Source of the DNA: Lactiplantibacillus xiangfangensis
GTDB taxonomy: Bacteria; Bacillota; Bacilli; Lactobacillales; Lactobacillaceae
Direction: 5' to 3'
DNA length: 64,000 nucleotides
Assembly (NCBI RefSeq): GCF_001438845.1
Contig: NZ_JQCL01000068.1
Location: 20,264-84,263, forward strand
Shown: positions 9,337 to 18,673 of the stretch, in pieces
Layout: every line of letters starts with the position of its first letter
Position numbering within the stretch: the first letter of the stretch is position 1
Program-made: the position numbers and the translations under genes
Notes under the pieces: model-generated
What the model was told of the DNA's origin: nothing
Databases searched by the model: none
What the model saw: the letters and a program-made list of their open reading frames with translations, nothing else

Positions 9337-9478
9337 AATTAGCCTAGCCCTTACTTTACCAATAGGTATACCATCACTAAATAAGCATCACAATTATCAG
9401 GCTTGTACACGTCTTGTTTTATTAATTTACATTCGCTTACCTAGTTAGGAAAGCTTCCTTAACCAAATTCATTGCATC

Positions 9479-9525
9479 AAAAAAGTAGCTTTCGAGAAAA
9501 TGAACGTTTCCTGAAAAGCTACTTT
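9479..9525 (-). terminator. Intrinsic terminator of the ktr operon
   Basis: Stem AAAGTAGCTTT / AAAGCTACTTT followed on the minus strand by a T-run, about 24 bases after the ktrA-type stop codon. Confidence 0.8.
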
Positions 9526-9548
9526 GATAAGAAGATCGTTACTAAGTC

Positions 9549-10211
9549 TTATTTTTTCAACGCTTCATCCAGTGCGTTGACCCCTTTAATCGGGCCGACC
9601 ACCGTTAAGACGTCATCCGTGGCCATCATATCCGTTGGCTGCGGTGCCACGTTGATACTTTTACCATGTTTAATGGCAATAACCGTTAAGCCAAACCGTT
9701 CCCGTAAGTTTAAATCAATTAGATTTTGATCAACAAAGTTAGGGTCCGTAATTTCAATGGCCGCAAGTGTGTATTCATCGCTGAGGTCGATAAAATTCAA
9801 GATATGATTAGACAACAGTTTTCGCACGATGCCGTGTCCCATGTCACGTTCAGGGAAAACGACCTGATCCGCACCGACACGCTGTAATACCCGGCCCTGA
9901 TCACTCGTTTCAGCCTTCGCAATCACCTTTTTAGCGCCCAGCTCCTTGCTAAGCATCGTCGTTAAGATACTGGCTTCCATATTATTACCAATTCCAATAA
10001 TCACGTAGTCAAAGGAATCCACGTTTAAATCACGTAAAACTTCCTCGTCGCGGGTGTCAGCAATCATCGTTTGCGTTGCGATATCCATCAATTCGTTAAC
10101 CGGCCCTTCATTAATATCGACCGCCAAAACGTCTTGATGTTCCTCAACCAGGGTGCGAACAACGCTCTCACCGAATCGGCCCAGTCCAAAGACCGCAAAA
10201 CTTTTTTTCAT
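9549..10211 (-). CDS. Ktr potassium uptake regulatory subunit (RCK protein, KtrA/KtrC type)
   Basis: Cytoplasmic gating ring of a Ktr potassium channel. The 220-residue protein has an RCK-N Rossmann domain with the nucleotide-binding GLGRFG at residues 9-14 and the acidic end of beta-2 at about 32 (DIN), then an RCK-C (TrkA-C) domain from about residue 135. KtrA-type rings bind ATP/ADP, and RCK-C domains often bind c-di-AMP; the ligand here is not visible. It lies 12 bases downstream of the membrane subunit gene, so the two are one operon. Choosing between the KtrA and KtrC names needs a tree. Confidence 0.9.
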   Translation of the reverse strand: MKKSFAVFGLGRFGESVVRTLVEEHQDVLAVDINEGPVNELMDIATQTMIADTRDEEVLRDLNVDSFDYVIIGIGNNMEASILTTMLSKELGAKKVIAKAETSDQGRVLQRVGADQVVFPERDMGHGIVRKLLSNHILNFIDLSDEYTLAAIEITDPNFVDQNLIDLNLRERFGLTVIAIKHGKSINVAPQPTDMMATDDVLTVVGPIKGVNALDEALKK

Positions 10212-10223
10212 TATGGGACACTC

Positions 10224-11576
10224 CTAACCTATCAAAATATTTTCTGCCGGATAACGAATCATGTTAACTTTGGCCTGGCGTTTAGACAACGCGTACAGTG
10301 AGGTAAAAATGCCGACCCGTCCAATAAACATCAACAACATAATTACCAGTTTACCAATAACCGTTAAGTGTGGGGTGAGCCCTAAACTTAACCCCACCGT
10401 CCCAAACGCTGATAAAACTTCAAATAAGACGTACTCCAAGCCAAAACCATTAGGTATTTTTTCAGTCTGCGTCAAGATCAACGTTGCAATCGTAATCACG
10501 ATGCTGGCTAAAAAGATCAGTAACAAAGCGCGGCTGATATTCTCTTGATTGAAGCGCCGGTGACTAAATTCGACGTCTTGCCGCCCCCGAATCTGCGCAA
10601 TACTTTGAAACATCAAAATCCCAAAGGTCGTCGTTTTGATCCCCCCGGCGGTTGATCCAGGCGTCCCACCAATAAACATCAAAATCATGAGCACGAATAA
10701 ACTCCCGGCTTGTAGTTGTCCAGTTGGCATCGTAATCAACCCAGCCGTCCGGGGCGTCACACTTAAGAATAGCGTGTTAATCGTCCGCGTAAACCACGGC
10801 GTACCCGTCGGGAGTAACTTTAAATCACGTTCGGTCACGAGTAACAGTAAAAAGCCAATGACAAACAGGCTTAGCGTCGTCAGTAAGGTCAGTTTCGAGT
10901 TTAACGTCAACCGTTTACGTTCGTGATAAAGCAGTAAGTCCCGCCAAACTAAGAAGCCAAGTCCCCCAGCGACAATTAAGATCATTGTTACGATCAAAAC
11001 GTAATTGTCACCACGAAAGCCAAGCAGACTATCGCCAAATACGTCAAAACCGGCGTTACAAAATGACATCACCGCGTGGTATAAAGAAACGTATAACCCG
11101 CGGCCCCAACCGTAACGGGGAATAAAGTCGACTGCCAGCAAGCCCATGCCACCCACTTGAAACAGTAGCGATAAGCCAACCACGTAGCGCATCACACTCT
11201 TAGTGTCACTTAAATTTTCCAAATTCAACGACGCCTTGACCATCAGTTGGGTCGAAAGCCCAATTTGTCGGCGCATAATGTTAAATAGTAACACGGCAAA
11301 CGTCATGTAGCCCAAGGCACCAACTTCGGATAAGCCCAAAATTACCAGTTGGCCAAACGCTGTCCAGTGATCAGCGGTGCTAACAACGGTCAGTCCGGTA
11401 ATGCAAGTCGCCGAGGTCGCCGTAAATAACAAGTTGATAAAACTAGTCGTGTGCCCGCTTTGCGTTGCCCATGGTAAGCTCAGTAAAATACTCCCAATCG
11501 TGATCAAGACAATAAAGCCCGCAACCATTTTTTTAGATAATGTATCAAAAAGTTTAATCCGTGCAAATCGTTTCAT
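10224..11576 (-). CDS. Ktr potassium uptake membrane subunit (KtrB/KtrD type)
   Basis: A 450-residue polytopic membrane protein of the Trk/Ktr/HKT superfamily. It contains the four pore-loop signatures of the fold: SATCITGL near residue 55, CNAGFDV near 177, TPRTAGL near 273 and SAFGTVGLSLG near 398. Each Gly is a selectivity-filter residue. It takes up potassium driven by the membrane potential or sodium, with the adjacent RCK ring protein. AGGATGG precedes the ATG at 11576. It is the first gene of a two-gene operon that ends in the terminator at 9479-9525. Confidence 0.92.
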   Translation of the reverse strand: MKRFARIKLFDTLSKKMVAGFIVLITIGSILLSLPWATQSGHTTSFINLLFTATSATCITGLTVVSTADHWTAFGQLVILGLSEVGALGYMTFAVLLFNIMRRQIGLSTQLMVKASLNLENLSDTKSVMRYVVGLSLLFQVGGMGLLAVDFIPRYGWGRGLYVSLYHAVMSFCNAGFDVFGDSLLGFRGDNYVLIVTMILIVAGGLGFLVWRDLLLYHERKRLTLNSKLTLLTTLSLFVIGFLLLLVTERDLKLLPTGTPWFTRTINTLFLSVTPRTAGLITMPTGQLQAGSLFVLMILMFIGGTPGSTAGGIKTTTFGILMFQSIAQIRGRQDVEFSHRRFNQENISRALLLIFLASIVITIATLILTQTEKIPNGFGLEYVLFEVLSAFGTVGLSLGLTPHLTVIGKLVIMLLMFIGRVGIFTSLYALSKRQAKVNMIRYPAENILIG

Positions 11577-11667
11577 TTTTATCCATCCTAATTGCTATAC
11601 TTCCCTTAGCTTAAGCAACCCGGCGCTGAAAAGCAAGGTTGAAATCTAGTTACCAATGTGGCTACTC

Positions 11668-11709
11668 AAAAAAGAGCCGTTATCAGCGACTTAACGCTAA
11701 TAACGACTC
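11668..11709 (-). terminator. Intrinsic terminator of the mannose-family PTS operon
   Basis: Minus-strand hairpin GAGTCGTTATTAGCG / TCGCTGATAACGGCTC followed by TTTTTT, 36 bases after the IIB stop codon. Confidence 0.85.
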
Positions 11710-11744
11710 CTTTCGGTTAACTTTCAATCTTTAATAGACTGTCA

Positions 11745-12218
11745 TTATTTCAACAAATCTTTCATTTCAACTTTTTCATTTTGCGGCATAATCTGAATAA
11801 ACACATGAACCTGTTTATCCATTAGACGTTGGAATGAAGCCTTTTCATCCTCACTAACTGAAATAGTATGATACAGACGTTCACGACCTTTTTTAGCTCC
11901 CATACCACCAAGATCAATTTGAGAAATATCGATGCCATGGTCAACTAAATATTCCAAGGTTTGTGGTACTTTTACCAGTACGATGGTTGGCGCTTCCAAA
12001 GGACTGGATAAGAAAGTAACCGCATCCTCTTTATTGAACACACCAATCGCCATTGTTTCTGGAATGGCATTCTCGAGAACGTTAATCATAAAATCATCTT
12101 TAGCAACACCATCATCAACTACCAAGACCTGTTCAGCATTTGTAACTTTACTCCAAGCTGTCATGACTTGACCATGAATTAAACGATCATCAATCCTTGT
12201 TAAGACTAAGTTTTGCAT
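11745..12218 (-). CDS. PTS mannose-family EIIB component
   Basis: Cytoplasmic phosphocarrier of a mannose/fructose/sorbose-family phosphotransferase system. The 157-residue protein opens with LTRIDDRLIHGQVMTAW, in which the His of the LIHGQ motif (about residue 15) is the phosphorylated residue of the family. The start has GGGAGG eight bases upstream. Its first 29 bases overlap the end of the IIA gene, which suggests translational coupling. It is last in the operon. The sugar cannot be read from the sequence; the linked aldolase-type gene suggests a ketose or sugar phosphate that yields triose products. Confidence 0.92.
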   Translation of the reverse strand: MQNLVLTRIDDRLIHGQVMTAWSKVTNAEQVLVVDDGVAKDDFMINVLENAIPETMAIGVFNKEDAVTFLSSPLEAPTIVLVKVPQTLEYLVDHGIDISQIDLGGMGAKKGRERLYHTISVSEDEKASFQRLMDKQVHVFIQIMPQNEKVEMKDLLK

Positions 12219-12621
12219 GTTTATGTCCTCCCTGATTAGACAGATTAATTAATTCAATGCCTTTGTTTTCATTCATCAATGCAGTATTTGTGAGCTCATC
12301 AACGGTTGAGCTTTCAGTTCTAGTCGTCACAACACTAATTAACATTGGTAAGTTCATTCCAGTAATTAAATCAAAATCAAATTTGCTCTTCAAAAATCCA
12401 GCAGAGTTATACGGAGTACCACCCTTTATGTCACAGAAGACAAGACTCTTCTTCTTAAAAGTCTTCAGTTTCGCCTCAATCTGATCTCGATAATCATCTG
12501 GTGACTGTCCTTCTTTTAATGATAGCGCTTCTACATGTTCCTGTGGACCCGCAATCATTTGCAAACTGGCTAGTAACCCTTCACAGAACGGGCCGTGACT
12601 AATTAGTAAAATATCAACCAT
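12190..12621 (-). CDS. PTS mannose-family EIIA component
   Basis: A 143-residue cytoplasmic phosphocarrier that takes phosphate from HPr and passes it to EIIB. LLISHGPFCEGLL near the N-terminus carries the family phosphohistidine (about residue 9), and DIKGGTPYNSA near 65 is the other conserved loop. The stand-alone IIA layout differs from the fused IIAB of ManX. The GGGGGA ribosome site is six to seven bases before the ATG. It lies 12 bases after the IICD gene and overlaps the IIB start. Confidence 0.92.
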   Translation of the reverse strand: MVDILLISHGPFCEGLLASLQMIAGPQEHVEALSLKEGQSPDDYRDQIEAKLKTFKKKSLVFCDIKGGTPYNSAGFLKSKFDFDLITGMNLPMLISVVTTRTESSTVDELTNTALMNENKGIELINLSNQGGHKHAKLSLNKD

Positions 12622-12633
12622 TAATTAATCCCC

Positions 12634-14316
12634 CTATTTTACAATACCTAAAACGTTTAGGTAAGATAGTGCAATCCCAACGACAAAGATACCAATGATA
12701 ATCCAAGTAGGGTTTACTTTTTTAGCAACTAACCACCAAATTAAAACGGTAATCCCTAGTGGAATTAATCCTGGTGCCAACGTATTCAAGATTGCTTGTA
12801 ACTTCATCGTACTCTTGCCGACTTCCCAAACCAACGGCGTCTTCACCGTAACTCGAGTTGCAGCCATAGCACCAACAACCATCAATCCAACAATACTAAA
12901 GGCGTTAGTAACTTTGTCAATCACACCATTTTTCAAGATCTGGATAACAGAACTCTTACCTTGACGATACCCAAACATGAATAGGAAATAACCTAGTGAA
13001 TAGATAATCAGTTCAAAGACAACCGTGAACAAGATAGGGCCAAGATAATTCCCAGCCAATGCCATAGATGCCCCAACACTAGCTAAAATTGGGAAAAGAA
13101 TTCCTTGTTGAACCGTATCACCGATACCAGCTGCAGGACCCATTAAACCGGTCCGAACACCATTGATATCATCTTCAGAAACTGCTTGGCCATTGGCACG
13201 AGCCTCTTCCATTGATAAAGCAACACCATGGATGATTGGTCCAACCATGTGTGGTTCAGTGTTAAAGAACACCATATACTTCTTTAATTCTTCTGCTTGG
13301 CGTTTAGGGTCATCATACAATTTTCTAATTGGATGAATCATCATGTTCGTTAAGCCCAGAGCTTGTAATCGTTCATAATTATAAGCCGCTTCATCTGATT
13401 GTTCCCAAAGCCAAGTCTTAACTAAATCACGGTGAGTTAATTTCCGTTTGTAATCATCCGCACTGATTGTTTCTGGTTCTGCACTCGCAGTAGCAACATC
13501 AGTTGCAACTGCTTCAGTTTGACCAGTCCGATTGTTTAAGCTCAAACGACGAACTTGTTTCTTAGCAGTTTGATGCGCATTTTTCTTGCCACTAGTCTGG
13601 CTAACAAAGATTAAGAACGCAATCGCTGCAGAGAAGATTGCAATCGCCATAATGTCTAATTTCAGATAAACTGCTAAGAAAAATCCAATAATGAAAAATG
13701 CATTTAAGCTACGTTTGCCAAGATAGTTTAATAACATCGCAATCCCAAGTGCTGGCATTAGGCCACCAACAACTTCAAGTGCAGTCGTTAAATCTTTTGG
13801 AATCGCGTTAATAAGTGCAGTTGCCCAAGTTTTACCAAATAAAACTAAACAGAATGCTGGAATCCCATAAACGACAAATGATACGATAAATGATGGAACA
13901 TAATTCAACCAACGAATTGCACCAACGTTACCTTTATCCAACTCTTGATCGGCACGGTGTACCCAGAAAGAGTTAATTGTTTGGTAAATTTGTACCATCA
14001 ATAAACCTAACAGACTAAATGGAATAGCGAAAGTAACGGCTAGTTTAGGATTAGCACCTGAAAGAATTGTTAAAGCAGTCCCATAGATACCTGCAACCAT
14101 AGTGTTACTTGGCATTACCCCACCGGCATTGATCCAGCCAAGATAAACCAACTGGATATTAGCACCAGCTAACATCCCTAACATCGGGTGTCCCATAAAG
14201 ACCCCAACGATAATCCCGGTTGTTAAAGGATACGTCATACAACGTGTAATCGGTGCAAAGAACCACCATTGAGAAATTATTGCTAAAAACGCAACTAAAA
14301 GCGCTGATAATAACAT
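12634..14316 (-). CDS. PTS mannose-family fused EIIC-EIID permease
   Basis: Membrane part of the mannose-family PTS. The 560-residue protein joins two subunits that are usually separate. Residues 1 to about 245 are EIIC: hydrophobic, with GHPMLGMLAGANIQLVYLGW near residue 43. Residues about 245-290 are a hydrophilic Ala/Thr/Lys linker. Residues about 290-560 are EIID: LTHRDLVKTWLWEQS, then HGVALSMEEA, the GPAAGIGDTVQQG motif, and C-terminal membrane spans. There is no frameshift or stop at the join. The AAGGAGGG site is well placed before the ATG. It sits between the transaldolase gene and IIA. Confidence 0.92.
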   Translation of the reverse strand: MLLSALLVAFLAIISQWWFFAPITRCMTYPLTTGIIVGVFMGHPMLGMLAGANIQLVYLGWINAGGVMPSNTMVAGIYGTALTILSGANPKLAVTFAIPFSLLGLLMVQIYQTINSFWVHRADQELDKGNVGAIRWLNYVPSFIVSFVVYGIPAFCLVLFGKTWATALINAIPKDLTTALEVVGGLMPALGIAMLLNYLGKRSLNAFFIIGFFLAVYLKLDIMAIAIFSAAIAFLIFVSQTSGKKNAHQTAKKQVRRLSLNNRTGQTEAVATDVATASAEPETISADDYKRKLTHRDLVKTWLWEQSDEAAYNYERLQALGLTNMMIHPIRKLYDDPKRQAEELKKYMVFFNTEPHMVGPIIHGVALSMEEARANGQAVSEDDINGVRTGLMGPAAGIGDTVQQGILFPILASVGASMALAGNYLGPILFTVVFELIIYSLGYFLFMFGYRQGKSSVIQILKNGVIDKVTNAFSIVGLMVVGAMAATRVTVKTPLVWEVGKSTMKLQAILNTLAPGLIPLGITVLIWWLVAKKVNPTWIIIGIFVVGIALSYLNVLGIVK

Positions 14317-14354
14317 GTTTTGCCCTCCTTAGCTCAATGTTAATTATTTAGTAA

Positions 14355-15065
14355 CTAAAGAATTGAAAAACCTAAAGCTTCAACATCAGAATGAAATCCT
14401 TGAACTGTTTCTAGTGACAATTCTTTAGTGTCTTTACCTACCATTGATAATTTGTTAAGGACTGCATTCGTAACTGTGATAATATCAACACCAATTGATT
14501 CGGCTTGGAAAATATTTAATACTTCACGGCAACTAGCCCATAATAACCAAGCTTGGTCATACTGATTAGTTAACTCCACGGCGGCCTTCATCAATGGCAT
14601 TGGATCAACACCAGTATCAGCAACCCGACCAGCAAATACAGAAACAATATTATGTGAGCCCGCCTTTAGAACTGGTAAAACTTCCTTAACTTGGTCCAAT
14701 GTTAAAATAGCGGTTACATTAACTTGAATACCTTGTGCTGATAATTTTTTAATTAACGGTACTGAGGATTCACCTTTAGTGTTAGTAATTGGAATTTTCA
14801 CAAAAACATTTTTACCCAAAGACGAAATCTTAACAGCTTCTTTTTCCATCGTATCAAAATCATCACCGAAAACTTCAAATGATACTGGCATCCCACCAAC
14901 TGCCTTTAAAGCATCTTGTGCAAAATTAACATAATCTTTTACACCAGCCTTTTTCATCAGAGATGGGTTCGTTGTAAACCCTGAAACTGGCCATTTATCC
15001 TTAGCTTCAACCATTCCATCAACCGAAGCACCATCAGCATAAATATCGATATTAAACTTTGACAT
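14355..15065 (-). CDS. Transaldolase / fructose-6-phosphate aldolase family protein
   Basis: A 236-residue class I aldolase-fold protein of the short transaldolase (TalC/FSA-like) group. Visible motifs are the N-terminal DIYADGA, GFTTNPSLMKKAG near residue 30, and VFVKIPITN near 85, whose Lys is the expected Schiff-base residue; VNVTAILTLDQV follows. Such enzymes cleave fructose 6-phosphate to dihydroxyacetone and glyceraldehyde 3-phosphate, or transfer dihydroxyacetone units; which applies here is unknown. The frame is open five codons upstream, but TTGGAGG lies there, so the ATG at 15065 is the start. It is the first gene of the PTS operon, just below a LacI-type operator. Confidence 0.85.
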   Translation of the reverse strand: MSKFNIDIYADGASVDGMVEAKDKWPVSGFTTNPSLMKKAGVKDYVNFAQDALKAVGGMPVSFEVFGDDFDTMEKEAVKISSLGKNVFVKIPITNTKGESSVPLIKKLSAQGIQVNVTAILTLDQVKEVLPVLKAGSHNIVSVFAGRVADTGVDPMPLMKAAVELTNQYDQAWLLWASCREVLNIFQAESIGVDIITVTNAVLNKLSMVGKDTKELSLETVQGFHSDVEALGFSIL

Positions 15066-15089
15066 ATTGAAAACCTCCAAGTTTTAATT

Positions 15090-15109
15090 TTGCGGTAACG
15101 TTAACGCAA
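15090..15109. promoter_or_regulatory. LacI-family operator in the transaldolase/PTS leader
   Basis: A 20-bp near-perfect palindrome, TTGCGGTAAC joined to GTTAACGCAA, nine of ten symmetric positions matched, with the central AACGTT typical of LacI-family sites. It lies 25 bases upstream of the transaldolase start codon. It is probably bound by the divergent LacI regulator. Confidence 0.7.
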
Positions 15110-15119
15110 ATTGCCTATT

Positions 15120-15150
15120 TTTTGATAATGTCGCGAGGACATTATCAAAA
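15120..15150. repeat. 13-bp perfect inverted repeat in the operon leader
   Basis: TTTTGATAATGTC at 15120-15132 and its exact complement at 15138-15150, with a 5-base loop. There is no T-run after it on the minus strand, so it is not a normal terminator for the PTS operon. It could be a protein site or a 5' stabilising hairpin. Confidence 0.6.
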
Positions 15151-15188
15151 TAAGAATTGCTATTTACTTTGTTAATAATTAAGCTAAC

Positions 15189-15217
15189 TTGCGAAAACGT
15201 TTCCACAACTTTATAAT
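15189..15217 (+). promoter_or_regulatory. lacI-type gene promoter overlapped by a cre/LacI-like site
   Basis: TTGCGA, 17 bases, TATAAT on the plus strand, 63 bases before the regulator start codon. The -35 and spacer overlap TTGCGAAAAC/GTTTCCACAA (15189-15208), which fits the catabolite-responsive element consensus TGWAARCGYTWNCW at 13 of 14 positions. CcpA control or autoregulation is inferred. Confidence 0.6.
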
Positions 15218-15279
15218 CCTATTAAACAACGTATAATCAATACTGTCAAGATTATTTTTAGCAAGGGCGGAAAACACGT

Positions 15280-16305
15280 ATGAATAAAAAAAATAATGTT
15301 TCAATCAAAGATGTCGCAAAGGCAAGCGGCGTCTCAATCACCACTGTATCTAGAATCATCAATAACACTGGGCGCTTTTCAAAAGTTACGCAAAAGAAAG
15401 TTATCCAAACAATCAATGACTTAGGCTACGAGCAAAACAAACTGGCAGTCAGCTTAAGATCTAATAAGTCTAACACTGTTGGTATTATGGTCCCAGACAT
15501 TACCAACGAATTCTACTCTGCAATTGTTAAAAAATGTGAACAGTTACTCTTTTCAAATGGTTACTCCAGTATCATCTGCAACACCGAACGGAGTAGTGAA
15601 CGTGAAGCAGCTTATTCACAAGTCTTAATGGAGCATCGTGTTGACGGCTTGATTATTATTTCAAGTGCAATTGATGATTCAAAAGTCATTAAAACAACGA
15701 CAATTCCGACAGTTTATATAGACCGTGACCCCCACTCTCACAATGAATTAATTGTTTCCTCGGACCATTATACTGGTGGTGAAATTGCGACAAAATTTAT
15801 TTTGAATCATCAATTAAATCCTTTCTTAATTATGACTAAAACGAAAACTTCCTCTACCATGGAACGGGTACGTGCTTTTAAGGATGTCCTAAAAGAGCAT
15901 CAAATTACAGACATCGAGTCAAGAATTCTCTCACTAGATTTAACGTCAGATAAGTTTTTGGAAACGGTTCCATCTTTAGACAGCTATCTTCAAAAAATTG
16001 TTTCACTCAAAAAGCCTGCTGGAATTTTCGGTATAAATGATAACGTTGCTTACATGATTATCAGAGCTGCCCAGCGACTAAACATTAACGTCCCCAAAAC
16101 CATTAGTGTCATTGGTTTTGATGGAAACTCCTTCTCTGAGATATCAGCACCAAAAATTACGACTATCGTCCAAAACACAACTAAGCTGGCACAAGAATCC
16201 TGTCGACTGCTATTACAACAAATGACTACTCAAGATAAAGACGTTTCCCCGGCTATCATCAAAGTACCAGTACAATTAGTCATTAAGGAAAGCACGGTCC
16301 ACTAA
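15280..16305 (+). CDS. LacI-family transcriptional regulator
   Basis: A 341-residue DNA-binding regulator. Residues 7-27 (VSIKDVAKASGVSITTVSRII) form the LacI helix-turn-helix, the hinge follows to about residue 60, and the periplasmic-binding-protein-like effector domain starts at VGIMVPDITNEFYSAIV. GFDGNSFSEISAPKITTI near residue 285 is typical of the C-terminal subdomain. It is transcribed away from the transaldolase-PTS operon, with two LacI-type palindromes in the intergenic region. It is therefore the likely local repressor of that operon; the effector sugar is unknown. AGGGCGG precedes the ATG. Confidence 0.92.
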   Translation: MNKKNNVSIKDVAKASGVSITTVSRIINNTGRFSKVTQKKVIQTINDLGYEQNKLAVSLRSNKSNTVGIMVPDITNEFYSAIVKKCEQLLFSNGYSSIICNTERSSEREAAYSQVLMEHRVDGLIIISSAIDDSKVIKTTTIPTVYIDRDPHSHNELIVSSDHYTGGEIATKFILNHQLNPFLIMTKTKTSSTMERVRAFKDVLKEHQITDIESRILSLDLTSDKFLETVPSLDSYLQKIVSLKKPAGIFGINDNVAYMIIRAAQRLNINVPKTISVIGFDGNSFSEISAPKITTIVQNTTKLAQESCRLLLQQMTTQDKDVSPAIIKVPVQLVIKESTVH

Positions 16306-16370
16306 CTAAAATCGACCACACGCCTTGATACAAAAGGTATGTGGAATCAAACATTAGATTACTTTCAAAT

Positions 16371-16761
16371 TAAAGGTTGAAACTTAAATTTAGGGGTTAG
16401 TTACTGTTGTATCAATGACTGGACTAACAAAATTGGCTGTTTGTAAGCTATTCCGGTCGCCACTGATTTCACCTGCCACGACAGATTTATCATGGTCGAC
16501 CTCTAGTTAAGGTGATTTTTCGATGAAAATTGATTTAGCTTACTTTTAATCAACCCTAGCGAAGCCGGCAGAACCAGTGGGCAGTGTCGGTCATGTCGCC
16601 TTGCATATCCTGCCAGGTGACATGGCGGGGCGTCTTGGAAGACTTGGGCTTTAGGCTTACAAGCGAGGCGGAAGCCCGTACCTTGGCTGCAGCCGACCCC
16701 ACAGCCCACTGATTCTGTCCGGCGGAGCGATGAAGAATCCTATTTTTTATCGTTAACCTTT
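16371..16761 (+). repeat. Structured intergenic repeat, copy A
   Basis: A non-coding element related to the copy at 62915-63235: the first about 107 bases align clearly (both open TAAAGGTTGAAA and share TTACTGTTGTATCAAT and GCCACTGAT). The core at 16564-16723 is closed by a long imperfect stem (16564-16582 with 16704-16723). It encloses three hairpins: 16592-16601 with 16615-16624, GTCTT/AAGAC at 16632-16643, and GGGCTT/AAGCCC at 16646-16677. The 3' end carries a weak copy of the terminal inverted repeat. Open frames within it have no ribosome site and no recognisable protein. Confidence 0.7.
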
Positions 16762-16820
16762 GATATGACAACGATTGTGTCTAATTTAATACTTTAAACC
16801 TTGAGTTTTAAATTTATTGA

Positions 16821-16866
16821 GCATTACCAAGTAGTTGGGTCAGTCTACTTAGTAATGCTTTTTTAG
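16821..16866 (+). terminator. Intrinsic terminator downstream of repeat copy A
   Basis: AGCATTAC-AAGTAG pairs with CTACTT-AGTAATGCT, followed by TTTTTT. It is over 500 bases from the lacI-type stop codon, so it may end a transcript that includes the repeat. Confidence 0.65.
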
Positions 16867-16961
16867 ATTCATCGAAGAAATAAAATCAATCAAGCAGCGG
16901 ATAATTATAAGCAATGGTCATGTTTTTTATACTGAACTCGGCTTGAATTCTCAATTCAAAA

Positions 16962-17002
16962 TAAAAAAGGAAACCAATTCAAAATTGAATTGATTTCCTT
17001 TT
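16962..17002 (-). terminator. Intrinsic terminator of mnmA
   Basis: AAAAGGAAATCAATTCAA pairs with TTGAATTGGTTTCCTTTT, followed on the minus strand by TTATTTT, about 70 bases after the mnmA stop codon. Confidence 0.75.
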
Positions 17003-17069
17003 AGAGTCTCTCAGCAACAGTCGTTGCCCAGGAACCACTTTTGTTTAACCTTACCAAAGATCTAATTCT

Positions 17070-18311
<1,242 letters not shown>

Positions 18312-18653
18312 TTACTTTTCAATTAAGACATCACGGTCAATAAAGCTCTGCAAAATAAACCGTAATTGCTCAACGGCTTCCGGATGCGCGTCATTTTTGA
18401 AAATGTTAGCGCGTTGCATCCCGTTCCCCGTTACCGTCGACATCTTAAAGCCAGTTAAGTCCGCGTTAACGGCCAGCTTAACTTTAAACGCTGCTTGATA
18501 CGGCGTGTTGGGGTCCAAAGAACGTTCAAAGCTAAACGCGCCGGAACGCCCCTTAACAAATCCCAAATCCATTAATGTATATTTTTTAACGTTGGCGCTC
18601 AATGCGTAGGTCTGCGTATCGCCATCAAGTTTCACTGTTGCGGTGTATGCCAT
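18312..18653 (-). CDS. DUF1831 family protein
   Basis: A 113-residue cytoplasmic protein matching the small DUF1831 family (from memory, an L. plantarum member has a solved structure and unproven function). The start is MAYTATVKLDGDTQTYALSANV and the end is FILQSFIDRDVLIEK. No catalytic motif is visible. It lies 20 bases after the cysteine desulfurase gene and just before mnmA, so a role linked to sulfur delivery or tRNA thiolation is a reasonable guess from context only. Confidence 0.8.
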   Translation of the reverse strand: MAYTATVKLDGDTQTYALSANVKKYTLMDLGFVKGRSGAFSFERSLDPNTPYQAAFKVKLAVNADLTGFKMSTVTGNGMQRANIFKNDAHPEAVEQLRFILQSFIDRDVLIEK

Positions 18654-18673
18654 ACCCCCGCACCTCCCTTTAA

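Noticed and set aside
16322..16350. Hairpin CCACACGCCTT/AAGGTATGTGG after the lacI-type gene as a terminator
   Set aside because: The stem is imperfect and has no T-run; a proper terminator appears only at 16821.
16503..16771. Minus-strand frames inside repeat copy A
   Set aside because: They fall within a structured repeat, lack ribosome sites, and do not resemble known proteins.
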